From Anaerolineales bacterium (GTDB lineage: Bacteria > Chloroflexota > Anaerolineae > Aggregatilineales > J027), in assembly GCA_020634155.1 (NCBI GenBank), contig JACKCI010000002.1:1-64000 (forward strand): a stretch of DNA of 64,000 bases, read 5' to 3'. Both the position numbers and the translations under genes were made by a program. This document shows positions 17,224 through 26,117 of this stretch, piece after piece. The notes below the pieces were generated by a model, which was given only the letters and a program-made list of their open reading frames with translations, had not been told where the DNA came from and did no database searches. Each line of letters starts with the position of its first letter. Position 1 is the first letter of the stretch.

Positions 17224-17567
17224 TCCAAAAACCTCTGTATTTCAACTAAATAGCCATTCGGGTCTCGCAAGAAACAATGATAGATGTCGTATTTTGGATT
17301 GATAGCGGGTGCTTTCTCGAATTGGACACCCTGCTCCACTAAACGTTGATACCAGCCATCGACATCGGCAGTGACGAGGCAGATGATAATGCCAGTAGGG
17401 TCAACCTCAGCGCGTTGACAGAAGCCGAGATAGCCTTGGGTTGACACACGATAAATGCGACAATCGCCTTGGTCACGAACCAAGGGCAATCCCACGACCT
17501 GCTCATAGAAGTGCGCGGTTGTAGGTAGGTCATGTGTAGTGAGAAATGTGATTTGCTGCTCAAACAT
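17220..17567 (-). CDS. VOC (glyoxalase/bleomycin-resistance) family protein
   Basis: A 115-residue single VOC domain made of two beta-alpha-beta-beta-beta modules: FLTTHDLPTTAHFYEQVVGLPLV in the first and VTADVDGWYQRLVEQGV plus FLRDPNGYLVEIQRF in the second. The C-terminal DPNGYLVEI element with its Glu metal ligand is typical. The substrate cannot be predicted; members include dioxygenases, isomerases and antibiotic-binding proteins. It is the first gene of a two-gene unit with the Yip1 protein. Confidence 0.85.
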   Translation of the reverse strand: MFEQQITFLTTHDLPTTAHFYEQVVGLPLVRDQGDCRIYRVSTQGYLGFCQRAEVDPTGIIICLVTADVDGWYQRLVEQGVQFEKAPAINPKYDIYHCFLRDPNGYLVEIQRFLE

Positions 17568-17667
17568 ACCTTCATTATATGCACAGCATGGCGTTTTGAC
17601 CTAGCGTTATCGGGGGGTTTTGTTTAAGATTAAAAAAGGTCGGTGTGATGAATTAAGGAATGACCCC

Positions 17668-18822
17668 ATGCGCGTAACCCGTCAACAACTGGAAGCCTTC
17701 GAGCAACAGGCCTTGGCTCCCTATGCCCTCAAGAGTGCTGAGAGCAAAGGCCGTGATTATCCTGACACGGAGCCTGATTACCGCACGGCTTTTCAACGTG
17801 ACCGTGACCGCATCCTGCACACCACAGCTTTTCGACGCTTGGAGTACAAGACCCAAGTCTTTGTCAACTTTGAGGGGGATTATTACCGTACCCGTTTGAC
17901 ACACACACTTGAGGTAGCTCAGATAGGGCGTACCCTTGCGCGTGCCATTGGCGCTAATGAGGATGTGGTGGAGGCCATTTGTTTGGCGCATGATTTAGGG
18001 CATCCTCCATTTGGTCATGCGGGCGAGAGTACCTTAAATGCTTGTATGAAAGACTATGGTGGCTTCAACCATAATCATCAATCGTTTCGGGTGGTGACAG
18101 ATTTAGAACGGCGCTATCCAGACTGGCCCGGCCTCAATTTGAGCTTTGAAATCCGCGAAGGGATTATCAAACATGAGACCGAGTATGACACCAGCACTGT
18201 TGAGGCCAAGTATCAGCCCGAATTGCGTGGGTCGATTGAGGCGCAGATTGCCAACGTGGCCGATGAGTTAGCGTATAACGCCCATGATTTAGACGACGGT
18301 CTGCGATCTGGGTTACTACATCCAGAGCAAATGCTAGATTTAGCATTTGTAGGTGCGGTCTGTCGGGAGATTGGTTATCAGGGGGGGGATTTGGCTGAAA
18401 TGACGCGCCACCGCCTGATTCGCCAAATAGTAGGGCTACAAATCACCGATGTTGTGGAGGCGACTTGCCAAGCAATTGACGCAGTAGGGGTGCAAAGTGT
18501 TGAGGATGTTCAAGGACTGTCCTATAATTTAGTGAAGCACTCTGACGAATTTAAAGCCATGAACCGAGAGCATAAAAATTTCTTGTATCAAAACTTATAT
18601 TATCATTATCGGGTAGTCCGGATGAGCCGCAAGGCACAGCGCTTTTTAACAGAATTATTTGAGGCATACATCGAAGCGCCGGCCCAACTGCCCCCATCGG
18701 TTCGCCAAAAATTCGAGGAACGCGGTCAGTATCGTGCCACGACAGACTATATTGCAGGCATGACCGATCGGTATGCGTTGCAAGAGTGGGAGCGTTTATT
18801 CGCACCATTTGAACGTCCCTAG
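17668..18822 (+). CDS. dgt: Deoxyguanosinetriphosphate triphosphohydrolase-like protein
   Basis: dGTPases split dNTPs into nucleoside and tripolyphosphate. The HD-domain metal ligands are evident: RLTHTLEVAQIGR, then LAHDLGHPPFGHAGE, then an Asp in VADELAYNAHDLDDG. The N-terminal RDRDRILHTTAFRRLEYKTQV motif is the family signature. The start at 17668 is placed eight bases after AAGGA, giving 384 residues as expected for the short (type 2/3) Dgt proteins; the upstream TTG lacks a site. It is followed after 39 bases by greA, and the two may share a transcript. The nucleotide preference is not predictable. Confidence 0.9.
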   Translation: MRVTRQQLEAFEQQALAPYALKSAESKGRDYPDTEPDYRTAFQRDRDRILHTTAFRRLEYKTQVFVNFEGDYYRTRLTHTLEVAQIGRTLARAIGANEDVVEAICLAHDLGHPPFGHAGESTLNACMKDYGGFNHNHQSFRVVTDLERRYPDWPGLNLSFEIREGIIKHETEYDTSTVEAKYQPELRGSIEAQIANVADELAYNAHDLDDGLRSGLLHPEQMLDLAFVGAVCREIGYQGGDLAEMTRHRLIRQIVGLQITDVVEATCQAIDAVGVQSVEDVQGLSYNLVKHSDEFKAMNREHKNFLYQNLYYHYRVVRMSRKAQRFLTELFEAYIEAPAQLPPSVRQKFEERGQYRATTDYIAGMTDRYALQEWERLFAPFERP

Positions 18823-18861
18823 TCCTCATCGATTAAACCAAATTTAGGAGTAAGTTGTGTA

Positions 18862-19362
18862 ATGAGCGATAATCATACCGATTACGCGGGTGATGAAGTC
18901 ACCTATTTAACGGCAGAAGGAGCGCAAACTCTCCGCGAAGAACTGGATGAGTTACTCAATATCAAACGCCCCGAACTCGCAAAGAAACTCAAAGACGCTA
19001 TTGCGATGGGCGACCTCTCCGAGAATGCCGACTATCATGATGCCAAAGAACAGCAAGCCTTTCTTGAGGGACGTATCCGCTATCTGGAGACCTTGCTGCG
19101 AAGCGCCAAAATCATTGATGATGACGATACCACACAGGGGATTGTGCGGGTGGGGTCAGAAGTGACCATCCAAGAACAGGATGATGGAGCCGAGCCAGAA
19201 ACCTATCGCATTGTGGGGGCTGCGGAAGCCAACCCTCGTGAAGGCCGGATTTCCAATGAAAGCCCCTTGGGACGCGCCTTGCTTGGTAAAAAGAATCGCG
19301 CCAAAGTAAAAGTCGAAACACCTGACGGCGTTATCACCTTCAAAATCATCAAAATCGGCTAA
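18862..19362 (+). CDS. greA: Transcription elongation factor GreA
   Basis: GreA reactivates stalled RNA polymerase by stimulating transcript cleavage. The N-terminal coiled coil holds the conserved tip GDLSENADYHDAKE with the acidic residues that coordinate the catalytic magnesium; the C-terminal FKBP-like domain includes EGRISNESPLGRALLGK. The 166-residue length is standard. GGAGTAAG lies before the start. A terminator hairpin follows the gene. Confidence 0.95.
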   Translation: MSDNHTDYAGDEVTYLTAEGAQTLREELDELLNIKRPELAKKLKDAIAMGDLSENADYHDAKEQQAFLEGRIRYLETLLRSAKIIDDDDTTQGIVRVGSEVTIQEQDDGAEPETYRIVGAAEANPREGRISNESPLGRALLGKKNRAKVKVETPDGVITFKIIKIG

Positions 19363-19381
19363 TCGTCTTTCACCCTCCATC

Positions 19382-19425
19382 TAAGTCTAGCACTGCCGCA
19401 GCCTGAGTTGCGGCTTGACTTTTTC
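19382..19425 (+). terminator. Terminator after greA
   Basis: GCCGCA (19395-19400) pairs with TGCGGC (19409-19414), with an outer AAGTC/GACTT pairing, and a T run follows. Confidence 0.7.
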
Positions 19426-19440
19426 TTGCCTTGATTTTAA

Positions 19441-19490
19441 TATATGTATTGTCATATATGCAACGTCATAGATGATGAAACATATATAGG
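19441..19490 (+). promoter_or_regulatory. Candidate PadR operator region
   Basis: The 50 bases before padR are AT-rich and contain several ATATG/CATAT inverted pairs, including the palindrome CATATATG and flanking TATATGT...ACATATA. PadR-type repressors often bind ATGT/ACAT dyads and control their own operon. Confidence 0.4.
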
Positions 19491-19498
19491 AATCACAC

Positions 19499-20041
19499 AT
19501 GGCACTCAAATTTGCAATTCTCGGTATCTTAGCTGACTTTGGCCCACAATCGGGCTATGATGTGAAGTCGATGTTTGAACAAGGCCCCAGCCATGTTTGG
19601 ACGGCTGACCTTTCGCAAATCTATCGCACCCTCAGCAACTTGGTAAGTGAGCAATTCGTAAAAGTAGAAGAAGACACGGATAGCGCACGGGGACGCAAGG
19701 TCTATTCGATTACCTCAGAGGGGGTAGCGGCCTTGAAAAATTGGCTCAGTGAAGATTATGAAATCCTGCCCGTGCGTGAACCCGGACTGCTACGGCTCTA
19801 TTTTTCGAGCCATATTCCTCCTAAGCGGGTGAAAGAACAACTCCGCACCCTGAAATCTCAACTAGAGGTGAGCCATGCCGAATACATCAGTATGACTGAT
19901 GCTATCCAACACGGGGCGCAATACAAACCCCAAGCGGCTATCTATTGGCAATTTACCTTAGACATGGGGCTGCAATGGCTCCAAGCCTATATTGATTGGT
20001 GTGAAAAGACCCTAGAAAAACTTGAAGAATTAGACCAGTAA
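19499..20041 (+). CDS. PadR-family transcriptional regulator
   Basis: The N-terminal winged helix (AILGILADFGPQSGYDVKSMFE, then LSQIYRTLSNLVSEQFV and GRKVYSITSEGVAALKNWL) is the PadR fold. A C-terminal helical dimerisation region of the Vir_act_alpha_C type follows (LRTLKSQLEVSHAEYISM). The 180-residue length fits this subfamily. AGGA lies seven bases before the ATG. It heads a four-gene unit with an ABC-2 exporter, an arrangement that usually means the regulator represses the transporter until a toxic compound or membrane stress appears; that is inference from context. Confidence 0.92.
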   Translation: MALKFAILGILADFGPQSGYDVKSMFEQGPSHVWTADLSQIYRTLSNLVSEQFVKVEEDTDSARGRKVYSITSEGVAALKNWLSEDYEILPVREPGLLRLYFSSHIPPKRVKEQLRTLKSQLEVSHAEYISMTDAIQHGAQYKPQAAIYWQFTLDMGLQWLQAYIDWCEKTLEKLEELDQ

Positions 20042-20055
20042 AGGAGAAGGTACGG

Positions 20056-21021
20056 GTGTCTACATTTGTTCAAATTCAAGGTCTGCGTAAGCGCTATGCC
20101 CATGATGCACCCTTCGCGGTTGGGCCACAAGAGGCGGGCCTAAATCTCAATATCAACACGGGCGAGATTTTCAGCCTCCTTGGGCCAAATGGGGCGGGTA
20201 AGACAACCACCATTAGCATGATTAGTACGCTGCTGACTCCCACTGCTGGTCAAATCACCATTGGGGGGCATGATGTTAAGAAAAATCCTGTTGAAGCCAA
20301 GCAATTGATTGGGGTGGTACCTCAAGAAATTGCCCTCTATCCAACCCTAACCGCCCGCCAGAACTTAGAGTTTTTTGGGCGCATGTATGGGTTAGGCGGC
20401 AAGCCCCTCAAGGAACGGGTCACTGAAGTGTTGGAAGTGATTGACCTCGCTGACCGTGCTGATGAACGCATCGAGAATTATTCGGGTGGGATGAAGCGGC
20501 GCGTCAATATCGGGGTAGGGCTGATTCACAAGCCTAAGATGGTCTTCCTTGATGAGCCAACCGTCGGCATTGACCCCCAGAGCCGACGTAAAATTCTGGA
20601 TACCGTGCTGGACTTGAATAAACAAGGCATGACGGTACTCTATACCACCCACTATATGGAAGAAGCCGAGGAATTGTCGCACCGCATCGGCATTATTGAC
20701 CATGGGGAGATTATCGCCCTCGGTAGTTTGGGTGAACTCACGCAGAAAATTGGCGAAAAGGATACCCTTATCCTCAAGGTCGGCGGTGCCGTTGAGCCGA
20801 GTGCGTTGGAGCGCTTACGTGGATTAGAGGGTGTAGACGCCGTTGATTATGATGGTGAAACCGAGACCTTGCGGGTTATTGCGGGTCGGGGGCGCAAAGT
20901 CTTGCCGTTGGTGATTGGCGTGACCAATGAGCTTGGGTTGTCGCTGCAATCCGTCAAAATCGAGGAACCCAACCTTGAGGCGGTCTTTTTGCACATGACA
21001 GGCCGCGCCTTGCGGGATTAG
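20056..21021 (+). CDS. ABC-2 exporter ATPase subunit (DrrA-like)
   Basis: The ATPase has Walker A GPNGAGKTTT, Q-loop VVPQEIALYP, signature YSGGMKRRVN, Walker B VFLDEPTVGID and a switch His in TTHYMEEAE. The C-terminal extension (about residues 235-321) is typical of DrrA/daunorubicin-type exporter subunits. The GTG start follows AAGGAGAAGG. It should energise the two permeases that follow directly. The exported substrate is unknown; drugs, lipids or peptides are all possible for this class. Confidence 0.93.
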   Translation: MSTFVQIQGLRKRYAHDAPFAVGPQEAGLNLNINTGEIFSLLGPNGAGKTTTISMISTLLTPTAGQITIGGHDVKKNPVEAKQLIGVVPQEIALYPTLTARQNLEFFGRMYGLGGKPLKERVTEVLEVIDLADRADERIENYSGGMKRRVNIGVGLIHKPKMVFLDEPTVGIDPQSRRKILDTVLDLNKQGMTVLYTTHYMEEAEELSHRIGIIDHGEIIALGSLGELTQKIGEKDTLILKVGGAVEPSALERLRGLEGVDAVDYDGETETLRVIAGRGRKVLPLVIGVTNELGLSLQSVKIEEPNLEAVFLHMTGRALRD

Positions 21022-21034
21022 GGGGAGAACTATC

Positions 21035-22333
21035 ATGCAGTGGCCTAAAGTTCTAGCAATTGTCCAAAACAACATCTATCGTATGTTCAATGACCGTGTG
21101 GCGCTGATGTTTATGTTTCTCATTCCGGTGGGGGTCAGTACCCTGATGGGCTTGGCGTTCAGCAGTGATAGCGGCGATGTTGATATTGTGCAATCCAAGG
21201 TCTTGGTGGTGAATCAAGATGAAGGTACAACGAGCGCCGATGGACGTGAGATTAACTGGGGACGCGACCTCTTTGTGCAACTCCTCGTTGAGGATGTGCC
21301 AGATGGCCTCAATGAATTAATCGAAGGCGAAATCAGCAGCGATAGTGAGCAAGCCCGTGAAGCCGTCAAAGACGGGGATGCTCGCGCCGCTGTGATTATC
21401 CCCGCCCAATTCTCGGCACAGGTCGGGGAAGGTACCGCGCAGGTTGAGCTATACTACAACCCCGGTTCGGAGGTTGGGGCGGCGGTGGTTATCTCGGTGG
21501 TGGATAGCTTTGTTGCTAGCCTGAATAATGGGCAGGCAGGTGAGCAACTATTGGTGGGGATGCCCGATGGCTACTTCATCCAGTTAGCTACTGAAAGCGG
21601 GCAATTCGACAAAATTGGTGAGGTTGCCGAGCGCGAAATACCCAAGCTGTATACCGGTGACACCGAGGCGTTGATTACCCTTGATAGTGTCAGTGTGGAA
21701 GGGGAAGTTAATGAATTTGACCCCTTGCAATACTTCGCTCCTAGCCTTGCCATTCTGTTCATGACCTTCACGATGGCGGCGGGCGCACGCGGTATCCTTG
21801 AAGAGCAGCAAAACTGGACGCTCCAGCGCATTATGACGACCCCTACCCCGCGCTGGGTCTATCTCCTCGGCAAGCTATTCGGCACCTACTTTACGGGTAT
21901 CCTGCAAATGGCGATTTTGATTGTCGTCACCCCGATTGTCGCAGTTGCTTTGGGGCGCAGTGCGGGCGTATGGGGTACCAACTATATCGGGATTGCCTTG
22001 ATTACCCTTGCCATTGTCGCGGCAGGAACGGGTATCGGCCTGTTACTGGCAGCCATCAGCAAAACAGCCCGCCAAGCGGATATTTATGGCACCGGAGTCT
22101 TGCTCATTGTTGGTATCTTGGGCGGCACCTTTGTGCCTGTTGATACCGTGCCGTTTCTGGATGCACTGAGCAATATCTCACTTAACAAGTGGGGCTTGGA
22201 TGGCTATATCGCGCTCTCGGCAGATGGAGCCAGCGTAGTGGATATTCTGCCGAATGTGGGGATACTGCTGGCAATGACGGCGATCTTTTTTGGAGTAGCG
22301 CTGTGGCGCTTTAATGAACGGTTGGATATGTAA
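21035..22333 (+). CDS. ABC-2 type permease, first subunit
   Basis: The 432-residue protein has one N-terminal membrane helix, a large outside domain (about residues 40-215) and five C-terminal helices beginning YFAPSLAILFMTFTMAAGARG. The segment REQQ-like EEQQNWTLQRIMTTP, the coupling helix after the second membrane segment, is typical of ABC2_membrane_3 permeases. It lies 13 bases after the ATPase gene and three before the second permease. The two permeases are homologous in layout and probably form a heterodimer. Confidence 0.9.
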   Translation: MQWPKVLAIVQNNIYRMFNDRVALMFMFLIPVGVSTLMGLAFSSDSGDVDIVQSKVLVVNQDEGTTSADGREINWGRDLFVQLLVEDVPDGLNELIEGEISSDSEQAREAVKDGDARAAVIIPAQFSAQVGEGTAQVELYYNPGSEVGAAVVISVVDSFVASLNNGQAGEQLLVGMPDGYFIQLATESGQFDKIGEVAEREIPKLYTGDTEALITLDSVSVEGEVNEFDPLQYFAPSLAILFMTFTMAAGARGILEEQQNWTLQRIMTTPTPRWVYLLGKLFGTYFTGILQMAILIVVTPIVAVALGRSAGVWGTNYIGIALITLAIVAAGTGIGLLLAAISKTARQADIYGTGVLLIVGILGGTFVPVDTVPFLDALSNISLNKWGLDGYIALSADGASVVDILPNVGILLAMTAIFFGVALWRFNERLDM

Positions 22334-22335
22334 CC

Positions 22336-23589
22336 ATGAAAACCATACTCAATACAGCACGCTTGTACATTTACTTGACGGTGCAACAATCGGAGACATG
22401 GATTCTGCTGCTGGTGGTGCCCGTGATTATGATGGTGGTGTTGGGTCTAGCCATCAATCAGGATGCTTTTGCCGATGTGACCATTTTGGTTGATGTGGTT
22501 GATGAAGACCAGACCGAGCTATCCGCCGCTTTACTAGCTCAATTAGAGGGTGTCCAAGGGGATACGGTGGTCTTCTGTTGGTATGGGGCTGATGACAACG
22601 ACGACGCTTGTAATTTAAAGGCCAAGGATAGCTTTAGTAAGGTGGGCACTGACCGCCTTAAAGAAGGGGATGTCGCGGCCACCTTGATTATCCCCCAAGG
22701 TTTTGGGGCGGCTATTGAACAAGGCCAAGCTATCCCCCTGACCTACCGCAGCAATGACCAGTTCAACTCACCCACGGTCGCCAAGACAACGATTGAGACC
22801 GCCATCAGCCAATTTAGTGGGAGTATCCTGATTGCCGATATTGGTACACGGGTTGGGGCTGAGGACTTCAATGCCTACCCTACTGATGAAGAACGTCAAG
22901 CGGCCTATGAGTCCCTCCGCACCAATGCCCAAAATCAGATGTTACAACCCGCCGTTACCGTTAAGCGCCAAAGCAGCGGAGAGGCTATTGTAGTGGGTTT
23001 AGGCACCCGTCAAAGCGTTTCTGGTATTGGCAGCATGTTTGTGCTGTTTACCCTGTTGGGGGTCGCGCAAACGATGGTGGTTGAGCGCCAACAAGGGACA
23101 CTACAACGCCTGTTCACCTTGCCTGTGCCGCGCTTCAATATCATCACGGGCAAGATTCTAGGGGCATTTTCGTTTGGGGTGCTGCAATTCGTGGTGTTTA
23201 TCCTCATCGGGTTGCTGTTCCTTGATGTCGATTGGGGTAAAGACTATCTGGCGGTGGCGGCCTTGGTACTGGCTTATTGCTGGTCAGGGACGGCCTTGGG
23301 CTTTGCAATGTCCACTTTTGTCAAGACGCCAGAGCAAGCAGCAGGCGCGTCCAACTTCCTTGCCATGATGCTGGCTCCGCTAGGTGGTGCATGGTGGCCC
23401 TTGGATATTGTGCCTGATTTTATGCGGGTGGCGGGGCATATCTCGCCTATCGCATGGGTGATGGATGGCTTCAACGAATTGCTCTACTACAACGGCACCT
23501 TGGTCGATGTGTTGCCCATGGTCGGGGTATTGTTGGGGATGTCGGTACTCTTTATCGGGGTGGCAGTCCAGCGCTTCAAATACGAGTAA
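22336..23589 (+). CDS. ABC-2 type permease, second subunit
   Basis: Same layout as its neighbour: N-terminal helix (ILLLVVPVIMMVVLGLAI), a large outside domain and a C-terminal bundle of five helices with VERQQGTLQRLFTLPVPR as the coupling segment. Residues about 90-100 hold two nearby Cys (VFCWYGADDNDDACN) that could form a disulfide in the outside domain. It ends the PadR operon and is followed by a bidirectional terminator. Confidence 0.9.
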   Translation: MKTILNTARLYIYLTVQQSETWILLLVVPVIMMVVLGLAINQDAFADVTILVDVVDEDQTELSAALLAQLEGVQGDTVVFCWYGADDNDDACNLKAKDSFSKVGTDRLKEGDVAATLIIPQGFGAAIEQGQAIPLTYRSNDQFNSPTVAKTTIETAISQFSGSILIADIGTRVGAEDFNAYPTDEERQAAYESLRTNAQNQMLQPAVTVKRQSSGEAIVVGLGTRQSVSGIGSMFVLFTLLGVAQTMVVERQQGTLQRLFTLPVPRFNIITGKILGAFSFGVLQFVVFILIGLLFLDVDWGKDYLAVAALVLAYCWSGTALGFAMSTFVKTPEQAAGASNFLAMMLAPLGGAWWPLDIVPDFMRVAGHISPIAWVMDGFNELLYYNGTLVDVLPMVGVLLGMSVLFIGVAVQRFKYE

Positions 23590-23596
23590 GCACAAA

Positions 23597-23628
23597 ACCC
23601 CCGCTGGTTAAAGCTGGCGGGGGTCTCT
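23597..23628. terminator. Bidirectional terminator
   Basis: ACCCCCGC (23597-23604) pairs with GCGGGGGT (23617-23624). A T-rich stretch follows on both strands; it lies between two convergent genes. Confidence 0.6.
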
Positions 23629-23632
23629 CTGC

Positions 23633-24253
23633 TTAGAGTAACACAGGGTCATGCCAAATCTCATTCTTGAGTACCGATAAGGATATTTCAGCCTGTTCAC
23701 GTACCGTTGAATGGGTATCGTGTAAGGCGCGTTCTAAAAGCAAAATCGCCTGATGGATGTCGGGCGATTTTAGGAAATTCGCTAAATGAGTAACCACTTC
23801 CTCACGTACCAGCGGAGACTTATCCTTGAGAGACTGGTCATAATCCGCCAATACATGCTCAATATGGGCATTCAGTTTAGCGGCCCCGTACAGGCTTTGA
23901 ATGGCTACTTGGCGAACTTCTTCGCAGGTGTCCAGATGGGCCAGTTGACGGAGGGTCTTCAATGTGCGGGTATCTTGGACATACGCTAAACAGTAGGCCG
24001 CATGGAACCGCACTTCGCTATCTTCATCGGTTGCCATGAGGAAGAATAGGTCAGCGGGCACCATCTCGGCTTCATCCGAAAGCCAAAAGGCAGCAGCACG
24101 ACGGGCGGGCGGCGTACCCTGCTCTAGCACCAAACGAAATGCTTCATAGCCCTCAGTACCAAAAGCCTGAAGCTCTAATCCTGTCATCCACGCTTCGTCG
24201 TAGGTAGACCGGGTTGCCATGTGATTAGCGAGATATGACGCTTCTGGAATCAT
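23633..24253 (-). CDS. HEAT-repeat protein
   Basis: The 206-residue protein is built from HEAT/armadillo-like helix pairs, for example ATDEDSEVRFHAAYCLAY, AHLDTCEEVRQVAIQSLYG, KDKSPLVREEVVTHLANFL and HDTHSTVREQAEISLSVL. Such solenoids serve as protein-interaction scaffolds; in bacteria some are lyases for phycobilins, for which there is no context here. Start ATG 24253 follows AGAGG by five bases; the ATG at 24280 has no site. A TATAAT is seen upstream on the minus strand. Confidence 0.85.
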   Translation of the reverse strand: MIPEASYLANHMATRSTYDEAWMTGLELQAFGTEGYEAFRLVLEQGTPPARRAAAFWLSDEAEMVPADLFFLMATDEDSEVRFHAAYCLAYVQDTRTLKTLRQLAHLDTCEEVRQVAIQSLYGAAKLNAHIEHVLADYDQSLKDKSPLVREEVVTHLANFLKSPDIHQAILLLERALHDTHSTVREQAEISLSVLKNEIWHDPVLL

Positions 24254-24376
24254 ACAAACCTCTACTCGGAACAACACCATTTTCTATCATTATATAAGAC
24301 AAATACCCTCCAGAGTCTACCCCCCTAGCAAAATTGACGGTAACCCACCGTTAAGAAACGGGTTGAAAAAATGCGC

Positions 24377-24382
24377 TATAAT
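24377..24382 (+). promoter_or_regulatory. Candidate -10 element before the permease gene
   Basis: A perfect TATAAT stands 20-28 bases before the ATGs at 24402/24405. The -35 is not clear. Its position argues against the TTG at 24363 as start codon. Confidence 0.4.
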
Positions 24383-24404
24383 GGCACTAGCTAAGGATGG
24401 AATG

Positions 24405-25328
24405 ATGTTCGATAAGTTTGAGATTTTTACAACGGTCTTTCTCGGAATTTTCATCGAAGCGGCTCCTTTTCTTTTAATTGGCACACTGGCCTCCGGTCTG
24501 GTTGAGGTTTTTGTGAGCCGTGAAGATATGGCAAAGCTGGTACCACGTGGGTTACTCCCTGCCACGATTATGGGGGGGGTGCTGGGCTTGGCGTTTCCTG
24601 TGTGTGAGTGCGGGGTTGTCCCGTTAACACGCCGTCTGTACCGTAAAGGGCTTCCTATCTCAGCAGGCATTGCATTTTTGATGGCAGCACCCATCGTAAA
24701 TCCGGTGGTCATCGCTAGTACCTATGCCGCTTATGGTTTTGGCAAGGTGTTAATTTTGCGCTTTGTGTTGGGCATCACCATCCCCGTTACCATTGGGCTG
24801 GTTATGTCACTCCGCGCTACCCCCCCCATGATTCTGCTGCCTCAAAGTTGCTATGTGCCGATTTCAGGTGGCGCAAAGGCCCCTGCCCAAGCTGCTAAGG
24901 TTGTCCAACCGAGCATCATCGGCAAATTACATCAAGTGGCAACCATCGCCACTGACGAATTTTTTGAGATGGCCCGTTATCTCATCATCGGCTCTATGTT
25001 GGCCGCGTTGATGCAGACTTTTATCTCACGGAATGATATTTTGGCGTTGGGGTCTGGCCCGGTGACCTCAGTCATTTTCATGCAGGTTTTGGCCTTTGTG
25101 ATATCAGTATGCTCAACGGTTGATGCCTTTATTTCGCTCGGTTTTTCCAACGAATTTACGACGGGTTCAATCTTGGCGTTCTTGGTCTTTGGCCCCATGG
25201 TAGATATTAAGAGTACCCTGATGTTCTTGAACGTTTTTCGCAAGAATGTGGTGTTCTATCTAGTGGTATTGCCCTTCTTACTCACCATGCTGGTTGCTAT
25301 TTTCATCAATTTGAATATTGGATTGTAG
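24405..25328 (+). CDS. Putative permease (DUF318 / YraQ-like)
   Basis: The sequence has eight or so membrane helices and the family motif CECGVVPLTRRLYRKGLP in the first half, with the mirrored VCSTVDAFISLGFS in the second. These half-motifs are typical of the DUF318 predicted permeases. The next gene is its usual partner (TIGR03943/DUF1980-like), and the pair is widely conserved in Gram-positive and related bacteria. The transported substrate is not established; the partner's His-rich segment suggests a metal, which is inference. AAGGA lies seven bases before ATG 24405. Confidence 0.85.
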   Translation: MFDKFEIFTTVFLGIFIEAAPFLLIGTLASGLVEVFVSREDMAKLVPRGLLPATIMGGVLGLAFPVCECGVVPLTRRLYRKGLPISAGIAFLMAAPIVNPVVIASTYAAYGFGKVLILRFVLGITIPVTIGLVMSLRATPPMILLPQSCYVPISGGAKAPAQAAKVVQPSIIGKLHQVATIATDEFFEMARYLIIGSMLAALMQTFISRNDILALGSGPVTSVIFMQVLAFVISVCSTVDAFISLGFSNEFTTGSILAFLVFGPMVDIKSTLMFLNVFRKNVVFYLVVLPFLLTMLVAIFINLNIGL

Positions 25329-25337
25329 AGGTAAACG

Positions 25338-26117
25338 ATGAAGAAGCTACTCACTATTCACAATGCCAAATTTATGGTCATTACAGGCCTTGGGCTGTAC
25401 TTTGCCTATATTTATGTATCGGGGACATGGGCCTACTATATCGACCCCCGCTTCCAGTGGCTCTCCGTGGTGGCGGTGCTGATCTTCGGGTTTCTAGCGG
25501 TCTCTTATTTTGGGAGTGCAGAGCATGAACATGATCATCACGACCACGACCACGACCATGAACACTCTCATGATCATGGGCATGATCACGAACACAACCA
25601 TAATTCCGTATGGCCTGTTTTGGTTGTCGCAATTCCATTAGCAATTGGTGTATTGATGCCTGCTAAACCGCTTGGGGCCAATGCGATTGATGCACGGGGG
25701 ATTGATACTGATTTTAGCTCGGTCTCCTTAAGCAATTCTTCCTCCAAGAGCCTGACGATTGTGCCTAGTGAACGCAATGTGTTGGACTGGGCGCGGGCTT
25801 TTGCTACGAGTACCAACCCCGCGGAATTTAACGACCAAGAGGCCAGCGTAATCGGCTTTGTTTATCGAGATGGTCGCTTTGATGATGGTCATTTCATGGT
25901 GGCCCGCTTCACTATCACCTGTTGTGTAGCCGATGCGTTGGCAATCGGCGTTGTTGTGAAATCCCCTGAAGACGCGGCTGTCCTTGCAACCGACTCGTGG
26001 GTCAAAGTTCAGGGTCATTTCCAAGAGACCGAATTCGATGGTAATCTCATCCCCATTCTCTATGCCGAAAAGGTTACCCCCGTTGAACAGCCTGACCAAC
26101 CCTATTTGTACCAGTGA
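25338..26117 (+). CDS. TIGR03943/DUF1980-like permease partner with His-rich loop
   Basis: Two N-terminal membrane helices are followed by a striking His/Asp-rich segment at residues about 62-90 (repeated HDHDHDHEH), a third helix, and a soluble C-terminal domain with FTITCCVADALAIGVVV and WVKVQGHF. This last domain is the mark of the TIGR03943 family, which pairs with DUF318 permeases. The His cluster should bind zinc or another divalent metal, pointing to metal handling. Ten bases separate it from the permease gene, and the next gene overlaps its stop (GTGA). Confidence 0.85.
   Translation: MKKLLTIHNAKFMVITGLGLYFAYIYVSGTWAYYIDPRFQWLSVVAVLIFGFLAVSYFGSAEHEHDHHDHDHDHEHSHDHGHDHEHNHNSVWPVLVVAIPLAIGVLMPAKPLGANAIDARGIDTDFSSVSLSNSSSKSLTIVPSERNVLDWARAFATSTNPAEFNDQEASVIGFVYRDGRFDDGHFMVARFTITCCVADALAIGVVVKSPEDAAVLATDSWVKVQGHFQETEFDGNLIPILYAEKVTPVEQPDQPYLYQ

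Noticed and set aside
25500..25620. Simple repeat or low-complexity artefact in the His-rich stretch
   Set aside because: It stays in frame inside a conserved family that is often His-rich at this site, so it is treated as a functional loop.
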